Source: Promethearchaeota archaeon
GTDB lineage: Archaea > Asgardarchaeota > Lokiarchaeia > Sigyniarchaeales > SOKP01
Length of the DNA: 64,000 nucleotides
Assembly (NCBI GenBank): GCA_030603385.1
Contig: JAUVXW010000020.1
Span: 1-64,000, forward strand
Direction of reading: 5' to 3'
Shown in pieces: positions 27,127-37,045 of the stretch. Below the pieces are notes generated by a model. The model was not told where the DNA came from. It saw only the letters and a list, made by a program, of their open reading frames with translations, and ran no database searches. Positions within the stretch are counted from its first letter, which is position 1, and each line of letters opens with the position of its first letter. Both the position numbers and the translations under genes were made by a program.

Positions 27127-27885
27127 TTATCCTATTTTATAAATTGGTGGCATTTTTAGTTTATGTTGCGATGATCTCATCATTTCCTTAACTTTTTCTA
27201 TGTCGCTTCTATTGAGATCATTTAAATCTAAGTTATAATCTATCCTATATATTATTTCATCTAATAAATCGTATTTCATACCTATTTCTCCCTCGTCTGT
27301 TTGACCCTCCCATAATCCTGCTGAAGGTGGTTTATTGATGATATTTTCGGGGATATTCAATTTCGTTGCTATTTCTCTTACTTCACATTTATAAAGTCCT
27401 CCTAAAGGTTCGATATCAACTCCACCATCTCCATATTTTGTAAAATACCCTATTGCTAATTCAGATCTATTTCCTGTTCCTCCAATCAAATAATTTCCCT
27501 TAGATTGTGCCGTAAAATACCCTGTTACCATCCTTAATCGAGCTTTTAAATTTGCTGTTGCGAGGTTATTTGATTCAATAATATTTGCAGTTATTTTCAT
27601 AATTTCTTCATAAACAGATGACAAATCAAAGATTATAAATTCTATCCCTAACTGGGATGCTAACAATTTAGCATCACTCAAATCTTTAGGATTTGATAAA
27701 CAAGGTAAACCCAATCCTATTACGGCATCCTTTCCTATTGCGTTAGCGCATAAAGATGATGTTACAGCACTATCAATGCCTCCACTTATCCCAACAACAA
27801 TTCCATCAGCATTAGCAGACTTACAATAATCGTTTATCCATTCTTGAATTTCAGAAATTATTCGTTCATAATCTAATTTCCGCAT
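27127..27885 (-). CDS. nadE: NH3-dependent NAD(+) synthetase
   Basis: The enzyme amidates deamido-NAD with ammonia and ATP. The 252-residue protein has the P-loop GISGGIDSAV near residues 34-43, LGLPCLSNPKDLSDAKLLA, GTGNRSELAIGYFTKYGDGGVDIEPLGGLYK and KPPSAGLWEGQTDEGEIGMKY, all standard for the ammonia-dependent form. No glutaminase domain is present, which is the archaeal norm. ATG at 27885 matches the family start. A TTG at 27897 would add four residues. Confidence 0.93.
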   Translation of the reverse strand: MRKLDYERIISEIQEWINDYCKSANADGIVVGISGGIDSAVTSSLCANAIGKDAVIGLGLPCLSNPKDLSDAKLLASQLGIEFIIFDLSSVYEEIMKITANIIESNNLATANLKARLRMVTGYFTAQSKGNYLIGGTGNRSELAIGYFTKYGDGGVDIEPLGGLYKCEVREIATKLNIPENIINKPPSAGLWEGQTDEGEIGMKYDLLDEIIYRIDYNLDLNDLNRSDIEKVKEMMRSSQHKLKMPPIYKIG

Positions 27886-28033
27886 ATTATTTTTCAATTA
27901 TTCTTTTATTTAAAATTCTTTTAATATAATTATTCTAAAAGCTAAGATTAAAATAGAAATTTTAAAATTATAAAATTAGAAAAATCTTCTTAATTAATCA
28001 AAGTTTAATATAAACCTAGAGGAATGATATGGT

Positions 28034-28444
28034 ATGAGTGAGGAATTTAAAGCAATCGTAGATTCATCCTACGATAAAGGAACACCTTTTTGGCTTTATA
28101 CAAGTGATTACATTTTTGGAATGATCCCAACTGATAATGATCGTTGGATTGAGGTTTCCTACACTTTTGAAGAACCAGATGAGCCATTTTTCAAAACCGA
28201 AAGAAACGCAGATTTATCATTTCAATTTCTCCTTGAGGAAGTTGAAAAGGGAGTATCGTTTTATGTTGAGGATTTAAAAGTTCCATTATTGAAAGAGTTC
28301 ACGATTACTCTAGAAGGTAAATCTGGAATTGACAAAATGAATGCTATTATATCTGAGTTAATTGGCAATTCAGCTAAATATTCTGTTAATCTTCCAATTA
28401 TAAAAAGTAAAGATCAACTTAATAAGTTAAAAGAAAAGGTTTAA
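28034..28444 (+). CDS. Hypothetical protein, 136 aa
   Basis: A small acidic protein with alternating beta strands and a C-terminal helix (KDQLNKLKEKV). The start MSEEFKAIVDSSYDKG has ATG after ATATGGT. No Cys, no membrane helix and no known motif are present. It converges on the gene at 28470-28961. The composition is fully coding-like, with good use of the same AT-rich codons as its neighbours. Confidence 0.55.
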   Translation: MSEEFKAIVDSSYDKGTPFWLYTSDYIFGMIPTDNDRWIEVSYTFEEPDEPFFKTERNADLSFQFLLEEVEKGVSFYVEDLKVPLLKEFTITLEGKSGIDKMNAIISELIGNSAKYSVNLPIIKSKDQLNKLKEKV

Positions 28445-28469
28445 TACTTAATTGAAGAACTTTGAAAAA

Positions 28470-28961
28470 TTAAATATACAAGTTCTTTCTCTGAGGGTAT
28501 TTTTTAATAAAAGCCTCATCGACTCTACGACGAAGCTGGTAACCCAGATTTGCATCTTTCTCATTAATTATTTTCTTTATGTAGTCTCCTTTTTCTTGTG
28601 AGTATTTTTCTATTCCAGATGCTATAACACTTTTGTTTTCTTTTATTGGAACAACCATCCCAAAGAATCGAAGCATGTCGTTTGGAGACATTTTTTTTCC
28701 TACTCTTTCATCAATATCTTTATCAAGATTCCTAACCACTGTACCCATTGACAATGCTGAAAATGGGCTTAATTGTTTTGATTTCAACCAAAAATGATTA
28801 GGCTTTTTTGATATGATTGTATCTGAGTTTCCGTCTCTATCTTTTGAGCCTATCACTCTCCAATCTTTTGGGTCATCCTTATATTTTTTCAACATTCGTT
28901 TAGCTATAACACTGATTGGGGCAACACCGTAATAATCCTGTTCTTCTTCGTTATCAGTCAT
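28470..28961 (-). CDS. Hypothetical protein, 163 aa
   Basis: A basic soluble protein with a conserved-looking core: APISVIAKRMLKKYKDDPKDW, SPFSALSMGTVVRNLD and MLRFFGMVVPI. Most of it should be alpha-helical. I do not recognise a family. It is convergent with the gene at 28034 and divergent from the methyltransferase gene at 29153. Confidence 0.55.
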   Translation of the reverse strand: MTDNEEEQDYYGVAPISVIAKRMLKKYKDDPKDWRVIGSKDRDGNSDTIISKKPNHFWLKSKQLSPFSALSMGTVVRNLDKDIDERVGKKMSPNDMLRFFGMVVPIKENKSVIASGIEKYSQEKGDYIKKIINEKDANLGYQLRRRVDEAFIKKYPQRKNLYI

Positions 28962-29152
28962 AGTCTCTATAATATAAAGTAATAATAACTATAAAAATGT
29001 AAAGAAAATACGAGATAAACAATAAAATATTTTAAATTGAAAAATAAAGGTGATAAGTAACAGAAACTTAAAATTTTTGAAGCATAGATTGCATCAAATT
29101 CATTTAATTATATATTTTCACAAAAAAATTATGGTTATACTTAGATTATAAA

Positions 29153-31036
29153 ATGGAACAAAATACAAGTTATGATGAGTTCAAAGAATTCATAGGATTG
29201 CTTGATAAGAGTATTAAAACAAAAGATTTCCAACAATTACTAAATGTTATCTCTTCAGTTGAAAAATATGAAGAAATCTTTTTAAACAATTATCAAAGAC
29301 GCAAGAAAGAAGGCGTTTATTATACTGACAAAATTATTTCAGATTTTATAGTTAATGAAGCGTTGCTCCTTTTTCTCAATAAAAACCTTAATCTTAACCG
29401 CACAAGTATAATCGAAATTCGAAATATTGAGGAAATTTTTAAATTAAATTCAGATTTTCGGCAAGAAATTAGTGAAATCTTATTAAATGCTACAATTTGT
29501 GATCCTGCTTGCGGGTCCGGAGCTTTTTTAATAAGTTCAGCCGATATAATCTTTGAAATAATCAAAAAAATAAATCCAAAAACAAACAATATTAAAATCA
29601 AGAAAAAGCTGTTAAAGAATCTATATGGTTATGATATTAATGAATATGCTGTTGAATTATCGATTCTAAAACTATTTCAATGGTACCTTGAAGAGGGGAT
29701 TACAGATGTTCTAGAAGTATTTTCTCAATTAAAGATAAATATTAAATCAGAAAATAGCCTTATAAAATCAAGTTTGGGTAAATATGGCATAATAATTGGA
29801 AACCCTCCTTATGGAAATATTTTAAATAACCATGAAAAAGAAATTCTAAAAGAAAAAAAAATCTTTTATAGAGATATTTACTGCACATTTCTAATAAAGG
29901 CTTTAGACTGGACTAATAATATTATTGGCTTCTTAGTCCCAAAAAGTTTTCTTCTAAGGCAAGGATATATTAAATTTAGAAAAGAGTTATTATCAAAAGC
30001 TAATATTTTGAAAATCTTTGATATAGGATCAAAATTATTTAAAAACGCTACAAATGAAGTCCAAATAATTCTATATGAAAAAAAGAGCAAAACTTCTAAT
30101 AGAAATCTAAAAATTTATGACTTTCCTAAAAACAAGATAATTACTTATAAGAACCAAGAAGTAGATTCTCTAAAAATATGTTTTAATATTAAATGTCCCA
30201 TGAATTTAAAATCTAAAAAACTATATACATATACGTATCAAAAAAATTGTCCATATTGTAATTCAGAAACAATTGAACTAAATCGTATAAGAATTAAGGC
30301 AAATCCCTCTTCTTTTAAACTGATTAGCAAGATTGAAAAGAAAGGAGATCTAAATTATCTTAATCCTATAACCTTCCCCAAACTAATTAGGGGTGAAGAA
30401 GATAAAGGCTTAATCTTAATTAAAGAAAAACTGAGACATGATACTAGTGGCTCTTGTTTCTTCCTTAATGCCCGGAATGATTTTAATTACTATTATATAA
30501 ACCGAAATAAATCTGTTGATCTTGAAGAACTTAATGCTAACGTTTTAAAGGGTAATAATTTCGAATATTATAACTCTCCAAAATTATTAATTAAGCACAA
30601 TAACATAATCCCTGAAACCATTTATACCAAAGATATTGTATGCTTTACCTCCTCGGTTTATTCATTACTTCACGATGATAACAAAGAATTAAAATTCTTA
30701 AGTTCTATTTTGAATTCTAGTTTAATGCAATTTTATTGCATTTATGCTATTAATAATCAGAAAGATACAACAATTAACTTAAATCAATACATGATAAGAC
30801 ACCTTCCAATCGTAAAACCACCTGAACAATTAAAACTAAAACTCGCTGAGAATGTTAAGATCACAAATAAATTATTCAATGATAATAATGGTGCTATAAA
30901 TCAAAAAATTCGTCAAGTAGTAAAAGAGATTGACGACTTAGTATTTGACCTTTATTCAATTTCAGAAGATGAAAGAAAGATAATTATCTCTGATATTAAA
31001 AAGCGAATTAGGTTTTTCGAGAATGTTTATAGTTAA
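29153..31036 (+). CDS. Orphan adenine-specific DNA methyltransferase (Eco57I/TaqI-like)
   Basis: The 627-residue protein transfers a methyl group from SAM to adenine in DNA. After a short helical N-terminus comes KKEGVYYTDKIISDFIV (residues 51-67), the usual entry to N6-adenine methyltransferases. Motif I CDPACGSGAFL is at 116-126, motif IV NPPYGN at 217-222, and a FLVPKSFLLR segment follows. Around residues 345-385 there is a zinc-finger-like insert (CPMN..., then CPYC). The C-terminal half matches the TaqI-type target-recognition layout. The N-terminus is too short for a nuclease domain, and neither neighbour looks like a restriction enzyme. It is therefore a solitary methyltransferase or a relic of a restriction-modification system. 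Confidence 0.85.
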   Translation: MEQNTSYDEFKEFIGLLDKSIKTKDFQQLLNVISSVEKYEEIFLNNYQRRKKEGVYYTDKIISDFIVNEALLLFLNKNLNLNRTSIIEIRNIEEIFKLNSDFRQEISEILLNATICDPACGSGAFLISSADIIFEIIKKINPKTNNIKIKKKLLKNLYGYDINEYAVELSILKLFQWYLEEGITDVLEVFSQLKINIKSENSLIKSSLGKYGIIIGNPPYGNILNNHEKEILKEKKIFYRDIYCTFLIKALDWTNNIIGFLVPKSFLLRQGYIKFRKELLSKANILKIFDIGSKLFKNATNEVQIILYEKKSKTSNRNLKIYDFPKNKIITYKNQEVDSLKICFNIKCPMNLKSKKLYTYTYQKNCPYCNSETIELNRIRIKANPSSFKLISKIEKKGDLNYLNPITFPKLIRGEEDKGLILIKEKLRHDTSGSCFFLNARNDFNYYYINRNKSVDLEELNANVLKGNNFEYYNSPKLLIKHNNIIPETIYTKDIVCFTSSVYSLLHDDNKELKFLSSILNSSLMQFYCIYAINNQKDTTINLNQYMIRHLPIVKPPEQLKLKLAENVKITNKLFNDNNGAINQKIRQVVKEIDDLVFDLYSISEDERKIIISDIKKRIRFFENVYS

Positions 31037-31452
31037 TATTCATCTGATTTTAAATTACCTCTTCTAAATCTCTCTTTCACCAAACCTAACAAAAAATAAG
31101 CGAAATATCCCAATATTATACCCAATGTATCAAAAACAATATCATAAAAATCAAAATACCGATAAGGCACAAAATATTGATGGACTTCATCGAGAAATGC
31201 ATATAAAATTGATAGAGATATTAAATATTCAGTTTTTACTTTAGGGAATAATCCAAAGAAAATTAAAAAAGATAAAGCTCCGAACTCACAGACATGTAAT
31301 ATAGGATTAAGAAATAATGATGTAACTTTAGAAGGTGTTGTTGAATATGGATTACTTAAAGAGGAAAAATAAAAAATAATAATAGCCAATGTTACTGCGG
31401 GTAATAATTTTAGGATATCTTTATATTTCCAACTCCGTCCCTTATTAAACAT
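31033..31452 (-). CDS. VanZ-like membrane protein
   Basis: A 139-residue protein with four hydrophobic helices and the VanZ-type order: LPAVTLAIIIFYFSSLS, then an acidic/aromatic loop, HVCEFGALSFLIFFGL, YAFLDEVHQYFVPYR and a last helix ending FLLG. The ALLDEIHQ-like motif (here FLDEVHQYFVPYR) is the clearest family mark. VanZ proteins are linked to glycopeptide resistance in some bacteria, but their function in archaea is unknown. The end overlaps the methyltransferase stop by four bases. Confidence 0.8.
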   Translation of the reverse strand: MFNKGRSWKYKDILKLLPAVTLAIIIFYFSSLSNPYSTTPSKVTSLFLNPILHVCEFGALSFLIFFGLFPKVKTEYLISLSILYAFLDEVHQYFVPYRYFDFYDIVFDTLGIILGYFAYFLLGLVKERFRRGNLKSDEY

Positions 31453-31465
31453 TATCTAAGTACTC

Positions 31466-31954
31466 CTAGAGCTTAAAATGAAAAGTACATATATTATCAC
31501 CCAGCCCCATAGCTTTTTCTCTTTCAAAAGTAATTTTTGGATTGAAATCTTCAAAGGCAGCTTTATAAAAAGGAAAACACATATTTTTGCATATTAAAGG
31601 TATTTTATCATGACGATTTTCATTTCTATCCATTGAGGCTTTATAGGGGCATTGCTTTACCTCTATAATAACTTCTGATTCTGAGATCCTGTTGACTTCA
31701 TATTTCCAACCCTCTATAGACCATCGAAATGTAATAATTTCAATTAAATCGCTCAATGAGCTTGTATCTATATTCAAATATTTCTTAAGTCTTCGTATAA
31801 TAATTTTAAAAAGTCTTGTCCAAACAGTAACATCTATTTTTAAAGCGGTTTCCCACCCAACTTCCTTTTCAGCTTCTAGCATCCAAAGACCATCCAATGT
31901 CACGAAATTTCTTTCATAATAAAACAACTTATCAGCATCAGTAACTTTTTTCAT
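31466..31954 (-). CDS. DUF6125 / ATC-hydrolase-like protein, tentative
   Basis: A 162-residue soluble protein. LDGLWMLEAEKEVGWETALKID at residues 20-40 and a Cys pattern (KQCPYKASMDR, then ICKNMCFPFYKAAFED) resemble the L-2-amino-thiazoline-4-carboxylate hydrolase/DUF6125 group, in which W-x-LEAE-x-x-VG and C-x3-C-x2-FY segments recur. The match is from memory, so confidence in the family is moderate. It is 13 bases upstream of the VanZ-like gene and may be cotranscribed with it. Confidence 0.55.
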   Translation of the reverse strand: MKKVTDADKLFYYERNFVTLDGLWMLEAEKEVGWETALKIDVTVWTRLFKIIIRRLKKYLNIDTSSLSDLIEIITFRWSIEGWKYEVNRISESEVIIEVKQCPYKASMDRNENRHDKIPLICKNMCFPFYKAAFEDFNPKITFEREKAMGLGDNICTFHFKL

Positions 31955-32108
31955 AATATCATCCTAATTAGTAAATCCTAACGATAAATAAAAAAATGAA
32001 TTAATATAATAAATAGTAACTTTATTTTAATAAACCACTGATTATCTTAACAATATAAAACATTACGTCATGCTAATTGATTATATTGCCTAATGTCTAT
32101 AAGCCTAG

Positions 32109-32975
32109 TTATTCTATAGTAAGATTAAATAAACGCTTAGCATTATTAAAAAAAATATTTTCATAGAAGTTTCTAGGCAGGTTTAGACTTAACAACCCTT
32201 TGGTGGAAAGATTATATTCATACGGTATATTTGGAAAATCTGAGCCAAATAAAATTCGATCCTGGTAGGAGGTTAAGTCATCTGGTTTGGGACGTTTAGC
32301 CTTCCTTTCAGGGAAAATATTATCTGGAATATATATCATCGTTGTATCCAAATAGAGATTCTCATACTTATCTAATAATTTTAAAAACTTGTTATATTCG
32401 AACGCACCCATATGAGGGATAATTATATTCATATTAGGATATTTTTCTATGAACTTTATGAAATTTTTATATCCTACATATTCGTTTCTATACGGGGCGG
32501 TTCCTATATGGACACAAAGCCATTTTCCTCTGTCAAGAATTAGGTCATATATTTCATACATCCTTTTATCATCCAAATAAAAATTCTGAACAAGGGGTTG
32601 AATTTTAATACCATAAAAATCATAATTATCGAAGACTTTTTTTATATATTCAACCCGATCTTTATCTTCGGGCCAAACGCAACCGAAACGTATAGCTTTT
32701 TTATGTCGTGTACAAAATTCATTTACCCATTCATTTATGTAATCTGCTACTCCTTTCTTATGAGCATAATTATATGTAGTAAAAGCCTTAACATTGTGAT
32801 TTTCCAAAAATTGCACTAATTCTTCTGGGGATTGCTTATAATTAATAGGCCAACCTTGAAGATTACCCTTTCCATCTGTTTTTTCAAAAAAATCCCAGAT
32901 TGCCTTAAATATTTGAGGTGGGAAAAAGTGGCAGTGGGCATCAATAAAATCAAAATCTTCACGTGTATAAAGCAT
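32109..32975 (-). CDS. Amidohydrolase-family (TIM-barrel, metal-dependent) hydrolase
   Basis: The 289-residue product has the signature start DFIDAHCHFFPPQ (metal-binding HxH), KAFTTYNYAHK, FGCVWPEDKD, GIKIQPLVQNFY, CVHIGTAPYRNEY, IIIPHMGAFEYNKF (metal His) and FGSDFPNIPYEY (the metal Asp). This is the amidohydrolase_2 (ACMSD-like) fold, whose members hydrolyse or decarboxylate small acids using zinc. An ATG at 32975 is preferred over the preceding TTG. The substrate is unknown, and no pathway partner is adjacent. Confidence 0.85.
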   Translation of the reverse strand: MLYTREDFDFIDAHCHFFPPQIFKAIWDFFEKTDGKGNLQGWPINYKQSPEELVQFLENHNVKAFTTYNYAHKKGVADYINEWVNEFCTRHKKAIRFGCVWPEDKDRVEYIKKVFDNYDFYGIKIQPLVQNFYLDDKRMYEIYDLILDRGKWLCVHIGTAPYRNEYVGYKNFIKFIEKYPNMNIIIPHMGAFEYNKFLKLLDKYENLYLDTTMIYIPDNIFPERKAKRPKPDDLTSYQDRILFGSDFPNIPYEYNLSTKGLLSLNLPRNFYENIFFNNAKRLFNLTIE

Positions 32976-33014
32976 CAATAAGAAGAATTTAAAGAACCTT
33001 ATAAAATTTTAAAT

Positions 33015-34223
33015 TTAATAAGTTGAGAAATTTACTTGAAGGTTTTTTAGTTTTTTTATTGAATCTGGTAAGGTTGGGGAAGTATTCCTTCCGATGCAAA
33101 GTGTTTTAAGCGATTTCAAGTTGGTTATAGCTTCTGGAAACGCTTTTAGATATGTATTCTCTAAATCTAAAATTCGTAATGATTTTAATCGTTTTATAGA
33201 CGGGGAAATTGATCTAAGCTTGTAGTTATTAATTATTAATACTTTAAGACTTTGCAAATAACTGATATTTTCAATAATTGAATCTGAGCCACAACCATGT
33301 AGGTACAGCTCTTCTAAAGATGCTAGGTTTCGTATTAAAGGAGTAATTATGTTTTTTCTAAAAAAATCGTTTGAAAAAATTATCAGTTTTTTAAGAAATG
33401 GAAAATTCTGCAACTCTGTTGGATATTCTCGAATTCCACATTTTAAACAAATTTCTTCTTCTCCTGTTTGAAAATCGTACTCAAAGTTAGGATCATTTGA
33501 CTTAAGCATTTTACGCATCATAAAGAGTTTTTCTTTCTCACACCCTTCACAGTAGTTTGAATCAACTAACACTATGGTATCAACATGATTATTTTTGGTG
33601 CTAAACATAGCCGAATTACGTTGACTATAGAAGTTAACTTTTTCTCTTGCTTCATAAATTTGGATAGAATGCTTGTAAACAAACTTAACATCAATTCTTC
33701 TCTCCATATTTCTTAGTGCTTCAGCTTCCCTTACAGGAATCATTACTCCTCTGAAATCTGTATCTAAATAGTGAATATAATTCTCTTCTTTTAGAAATTC
33801 TACAACGCTCGGGTGTCCTGAATCATATCTTTTTTGTATTTCCTCTTTAAATGCATGTTTCGCAATAGGATCTCCCGCCTTTGCTAGTGCATTTAACAAT
33901 GGAAATGCTAAATTTCTATGAAGAAGACGGCTATCATAATTATTTTCTGCCCAAACTTGAATATTAGAGCAATGTCCCCAAAATTCGGTCTCTGGAGGGA
34001 TGTCTATTTTTGGTTGATCATTTATTTCAAGAGAATTGTCTAATCGCTCTGCAGCTTCATCAATTGATTCAACATCATCAAGTTCTGTTATCTTTTTTAC
34101 CGGAATTTCTAATAAAAAAAATTTACATTGATTAAATAATCGAGACTTTATGTAGATATTGGTAATCCCTTCTTCCAACATTAACGTTATGTAGTCATTA
34201 ACCTTGAATTCTTTAGAGGACAT
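33015..34223 (-). CDS. Leucine-rich-repeat protein with zinc site
   Basis: A 402-residue intracellular protein without signal or membrane helix. The N-terminal half is mostly helical (PLLNALAKAGDPIAKHAFKEEI, like an Asgard repeat module). Around residues 225-265 there are CEGCEKEK and CLKCGIREYP Cys pairs, likely a zinc knuckle. From residue 270 on come about five LRRs of 23 residues (LRSISPSIKRLKSLRILDLENT, LKAFPEAITNLKSLKTLCIG). Such LRR proteins are frequent in Lokiarchaeia and usually act in protein binding. The partner is not evident. Confidence 0.8.
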   Translation of the reverse strand: MSSKEFKVNDYITLMLEEGITNIYIKSRLFNQCKFFLLEIPVKKITELDDVESIDEAAERLDNSLEINDQPKIDIPPETEFWGHCSNIQVWAENNYDSRLLHRNLAFPLLNALAKAGDPIAKHAFKEEIQKRYDSGHPSVVEFLKEENYIHYLDTDFRGVMIPVREAEALRNMERRIDVKFVYKHSIQIYEAREKVNFYSQRNSAMFSTKNNHVDTIVLVDSNYCEGCEKEKLFMMRKMLKSNDPNFEYDFQTGEEEICLKCGIREYPTELQNFPFLKKLIIFSNDFFRKNIITPLIRNLASLEELYLHGCGSDSIIENISYLQSLKVLIINNYKLRSISPSIKRLKSLRILDLENTYLKAFPEAITNLKSLKTLCIGRNTSPTLPDSIKKLKNLQVNFSTY

Positions 34224-34226
34224 CAA

Positions 34227-35073
34227 TTTTTAAATTATAATTCTTGTCTTATAATAATATAGGTTATCTTAAAATATAAAATTTAAACCTAAGCAGATTC
34301 CAAAAAAATTTAAAATTTAAAATTGTTATATTAAAATCAACATTAGGAAAAAGGAATTCAAATTAAACTCGAATTGTATAAAAATAAAGTGAGAAAAAAA
34401 TTTTTGAATTTAATCTTTAACTTTTCTCAAAATCACACTGAGTTCCGTTTTTAGCAAATCTCTTATTGCTACACGGATGACTTCCGAACGATTTGGATAT
34501 AAGTTCATGTTGACCAGTTCTTCAATTCCGGATAAATACGCCTCTGGAATGTGGCAAGTAATTAATTTGATGCGTTTTCACCTCAAATAGTCTTCTTTTA
34601 TTAGTTATTTAGGAATTAAACATGTTTCGTTAATGTTTTGAAGCTTACAAAGATATATAGTTGTATATAATACCACGGTAATACAGAAGAAATTTTAATG
34701 ATTTACTCTAAAATTTAGGATAAAAATAAAATAAAATAAAATAAAAACAAAAAAATATTAATTATTCGCTTTTACTCTGCCTTCGTTGGTAGATTAAGTA
34801 ACCTGAACTTCAAAAAAAATATAAGTGGATTTATAATAAACCTCAAGATAATTCATATTGGGATTTGTTGTCATAAAATTGAAGACCTCAGTAAAAAATA
34901 CAAAATTGAGTGTGTGAATTGCTTTCATCACGGAGGATTTAAAAACAAATCATGATTTATTTATCTACTTTCTTTAAAACTAGCAATTATGCTAAAAAGT
35001 ATTATAAAAAAGTTTAGAATTAGAAAAAGAAAGTTAAAATTAGAATAAAAATATAAAAATTGATGTAAAAAAT
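34227..35073. other. Intergenic region holding only a small ribbon-helix-helix gene remnant
   Basis: About 850 bases. The only coding signal is the ribbon-helix-helix frame on the minus strand at 34410-34571. The rest is low-complexity AT-rich sequence, with AATAAAATAAAATAAAA repeats at 34720-34750 and poly-A stretches just before the ABC ATPase gene. Confidence 0.5.
34410..34571 (-). pseudogene. CopG/ribbon-helix-helix regulator with altered start codon
   Basis: The minus strand encodes LITCHIPEAYLSGIEELVN, then MNLYPNRSEVIRVAIRDLL and a stop after KTELSVILRKVKD, a complete ribbon-helix-helix DNA-binding domain. A perfect GAGGTG ribosome site lies seven bases before an ATC where the start ATG should be. 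No in-frame ATG, GTG or TTG occurs before residue 21, and a TGA stands upstream. Either the start codon mutated and the gene is dead, or an unusual start is used. 54 codons including the stop. Confidence 0.6.
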
Positions 35074-36173
35074 ATGTCAGAGACAATAATTAAACTGGAG
35101 AATTTAACTAAAAAGTTCGGAAAATTTACTGCTGTAAATAATATTAATCTTGAAGTGCGCAGGGGTGAAATAATTGGACTAGTAGGGCCTAATGGTGCTG
35201 GAAAAACAACGACTATAAAGATGATTGCTAAAATTTTAAGGCCAAATTCAGGAAGAATCTTAATTAGAACAAATCATGGTACTTAGAAGATTTACAGAAA
35301 GTTTCTGCGACAGTCACACAAATGGGATTTTTAATTGATATCCCTGAATTTTACAAAATGACTGCTTATCAACTGCTTAAATATTTTGCTAAACTTCAAA
35401 ATTACCCTAAAAATAAAATAAATGAAAGAATCGATTGGCTTTTAGCATTTTTTAAACTTACTGAATGGAAGCATGAAAATGTGAAAAAATTTTCCAAAGG
35501 CATGAAACAGAAAGTAGGTCTTATTCAAGCGATTATACATGATCCAGAGATTATAATATTAGATGAGCCACAAACTGGTTTAGACCCATTAGCACGTGTT
35601 GATATACGGAATGGTATAAAAGCACTTCAATCCCAAGGTAAAACTATTTTTGTAGCATCACACATGTTATATGAAATTTCTGAAATATGTGATAAGATTG
35701 CCATGATTAACCGCGGGGCGATAATTGGATTTGATACAGTCGAGAATTTAGCAAGTGCTTTAAAAACAAGTGAAGTAATTTTTGAAGTACTTGAGTCTAT
35801 TACACCACATGAATTAGATCCATTACTAAGTCGTTTAACCGAAAAACTCAATCCCTATTTAGACAAGGACTTAGATCCTAGTGTTTCTAAGATTCCTATA
35901 AAATATTATCCTGAAGAAAAAGAATTAAAAATTTTTTATGATGGAAAAAATAAATCAAAAGGAGAAATTTTGAAAATACTTATTAAGGAATTCGAATCAG
36001 ATTTTACAGTGGTTTCATATACTCAAGAAAAAACATCTCAATTAGAAAGAGTTTATACCCAAATGGTAAAAGATAATGAACCTGAACCAAACATTCAAGA
36101 TGTTAAAATTAAGGAAAAAAAAAAAAAATTTAGACTAAGAAAAGGCCAATTAAAAGGAGAGATCAAAAAATGA
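35074..36173 (+). CDS. ABC transporter ATP-binding protein, interrupted by a frameshift near 35270
   Basis: An ABC ATPase whose first 66 or so residues (35074 to about 35270) and the rest (to 36173) are in different frames. Frame one has Walker A GPNGAGKTTTIK near residues 39-50 and then ends at TAG after a few wrong residues. In the other frame, NKSWYLEDLQKVSATVTQ joins smoothly to the Q-loop and MGFLIDIPEFYKMTAYQ. The signature FSKGMKQK, Walker B IIILDEPQTGLDP and the H-loop FVASHML follow. The shift is -1 between 35268 and 35284. The N-terminal part lacks nothing else. This could be a sequencing error, a recent mutation or recoding. The permease follows, overlapping by four bases (ATGA). 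Confidence 0.8.
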
Positions 36174-37000
36174 GAATTAATCAAGAATTATTAATTGGAC
36201 TAAAACCAATCTATAACACGATTACATTTGAAATCAAAAAGCAGAGAAAAAAATTTTTTGCTTTTTTAGTACTTATAATCATGGTTTCTATTGCAATTGC
36301 TGTTATAACTGGATTTGTTCTACCGGATACAAAATTGGATTTTTTTTTCACATCTTTAGTTTTTATCATATTCTTAGAAGATTTTGCTGCTTGTTTGTTT
36401 TTCTCGGCAATAATTTGCTCTGAATTTGATAAAAAAACGGGTTATATCGTTTTTCCTAAAATAAATAAATATAAATTGATACTCGGTAAATATCTCGGAA
36501 ACTTAATTTTAGTTATTATTCTAATAACATCTTACTACATAATACTTGGACTTTTAGGACTTTTCTATTATGGGGGAGAGACTAGCATCCGACTTTTTTA
36601 TTCCTATCTTATAGCGTTATTATATTTAAGTACTTTAAGCAGTTTTGTTACATTTTTTAGCTCATTTTTAAAATCTGTGAATGGTACAATTGTTATTACT
36701 TTTATACTTCTTCTACTCGGATTTCTGATGATTGATCAGATTATCACATTAATTTTTGCTGAAAAATTTGAACCGCTTTACTCTTTAGCTTTCTTAGGTA
36801 ATCTTATATTTAACATACTTGCAGATCCATTTCCAAATCCTCGATACGACAAAGTTCCCTTTGATCCAATGAATCCTGATGCGGGTTCAATGGTTCAGTG
36901 GTTAACGCCTAGTATTGGGGTGGGAATTACAATGCTGATCTTGTTTACTGTGCTTTTCTTTACACTCGCAGCACTACTATTCAAAAGAAGACAATTGTAG
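36170..37000 (+). CDS. ABC-2-type transporter permease
   Basis: A 276-residue membrane protein with six helices (about residues 30-50, 60-85, 112-135, 150-168, 172-200, 250-270), the ABC-2 permease pattern. It begins four bases inside the ATPase gene, so the two are coupled and form one transporter. The family usually exports lipids, antibiotics or polysaccharides. The substrate cannot be told from this sequence. Confidence 0.82.
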   Translation: MRINQELLIGLKPIYNTITFEIKKQRKKFFAFLVLIIMVSIAIAVITGFVLPDTKLDFFFTSLVFIIFLEDFAACLFFSAIICSEFDKKTGYIVFPKINKYKLILGKYLGNLILVIILITSYYIILGLLGLFYYGGETSIRLFYSYLIALLYLSTLSSFVTFFSSFLKSVNGTIVITFILLLLGFLMIDQIITLIFAEKFEPLYSLAFLGNLIFNILADPFPNPRYDKVPFDPMNPDAGSMVQWLTPSIGVGITMLILFTVLFFTLAALLFKRRQL

Positions 37001-37045
37001 AAAAATGAAAAATAGGCAGTTCATGAAATAAATATTTTTTTTCAT

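Noticed and set aside
34410..34571. Selenoprotein or recoding at the TGA before the ribbon-helix-helix frame
   Set aside because: The TGA lies inside the ribosome-binding region GAGGTGA upstream of the domain, so it is not inside a coding sequence.
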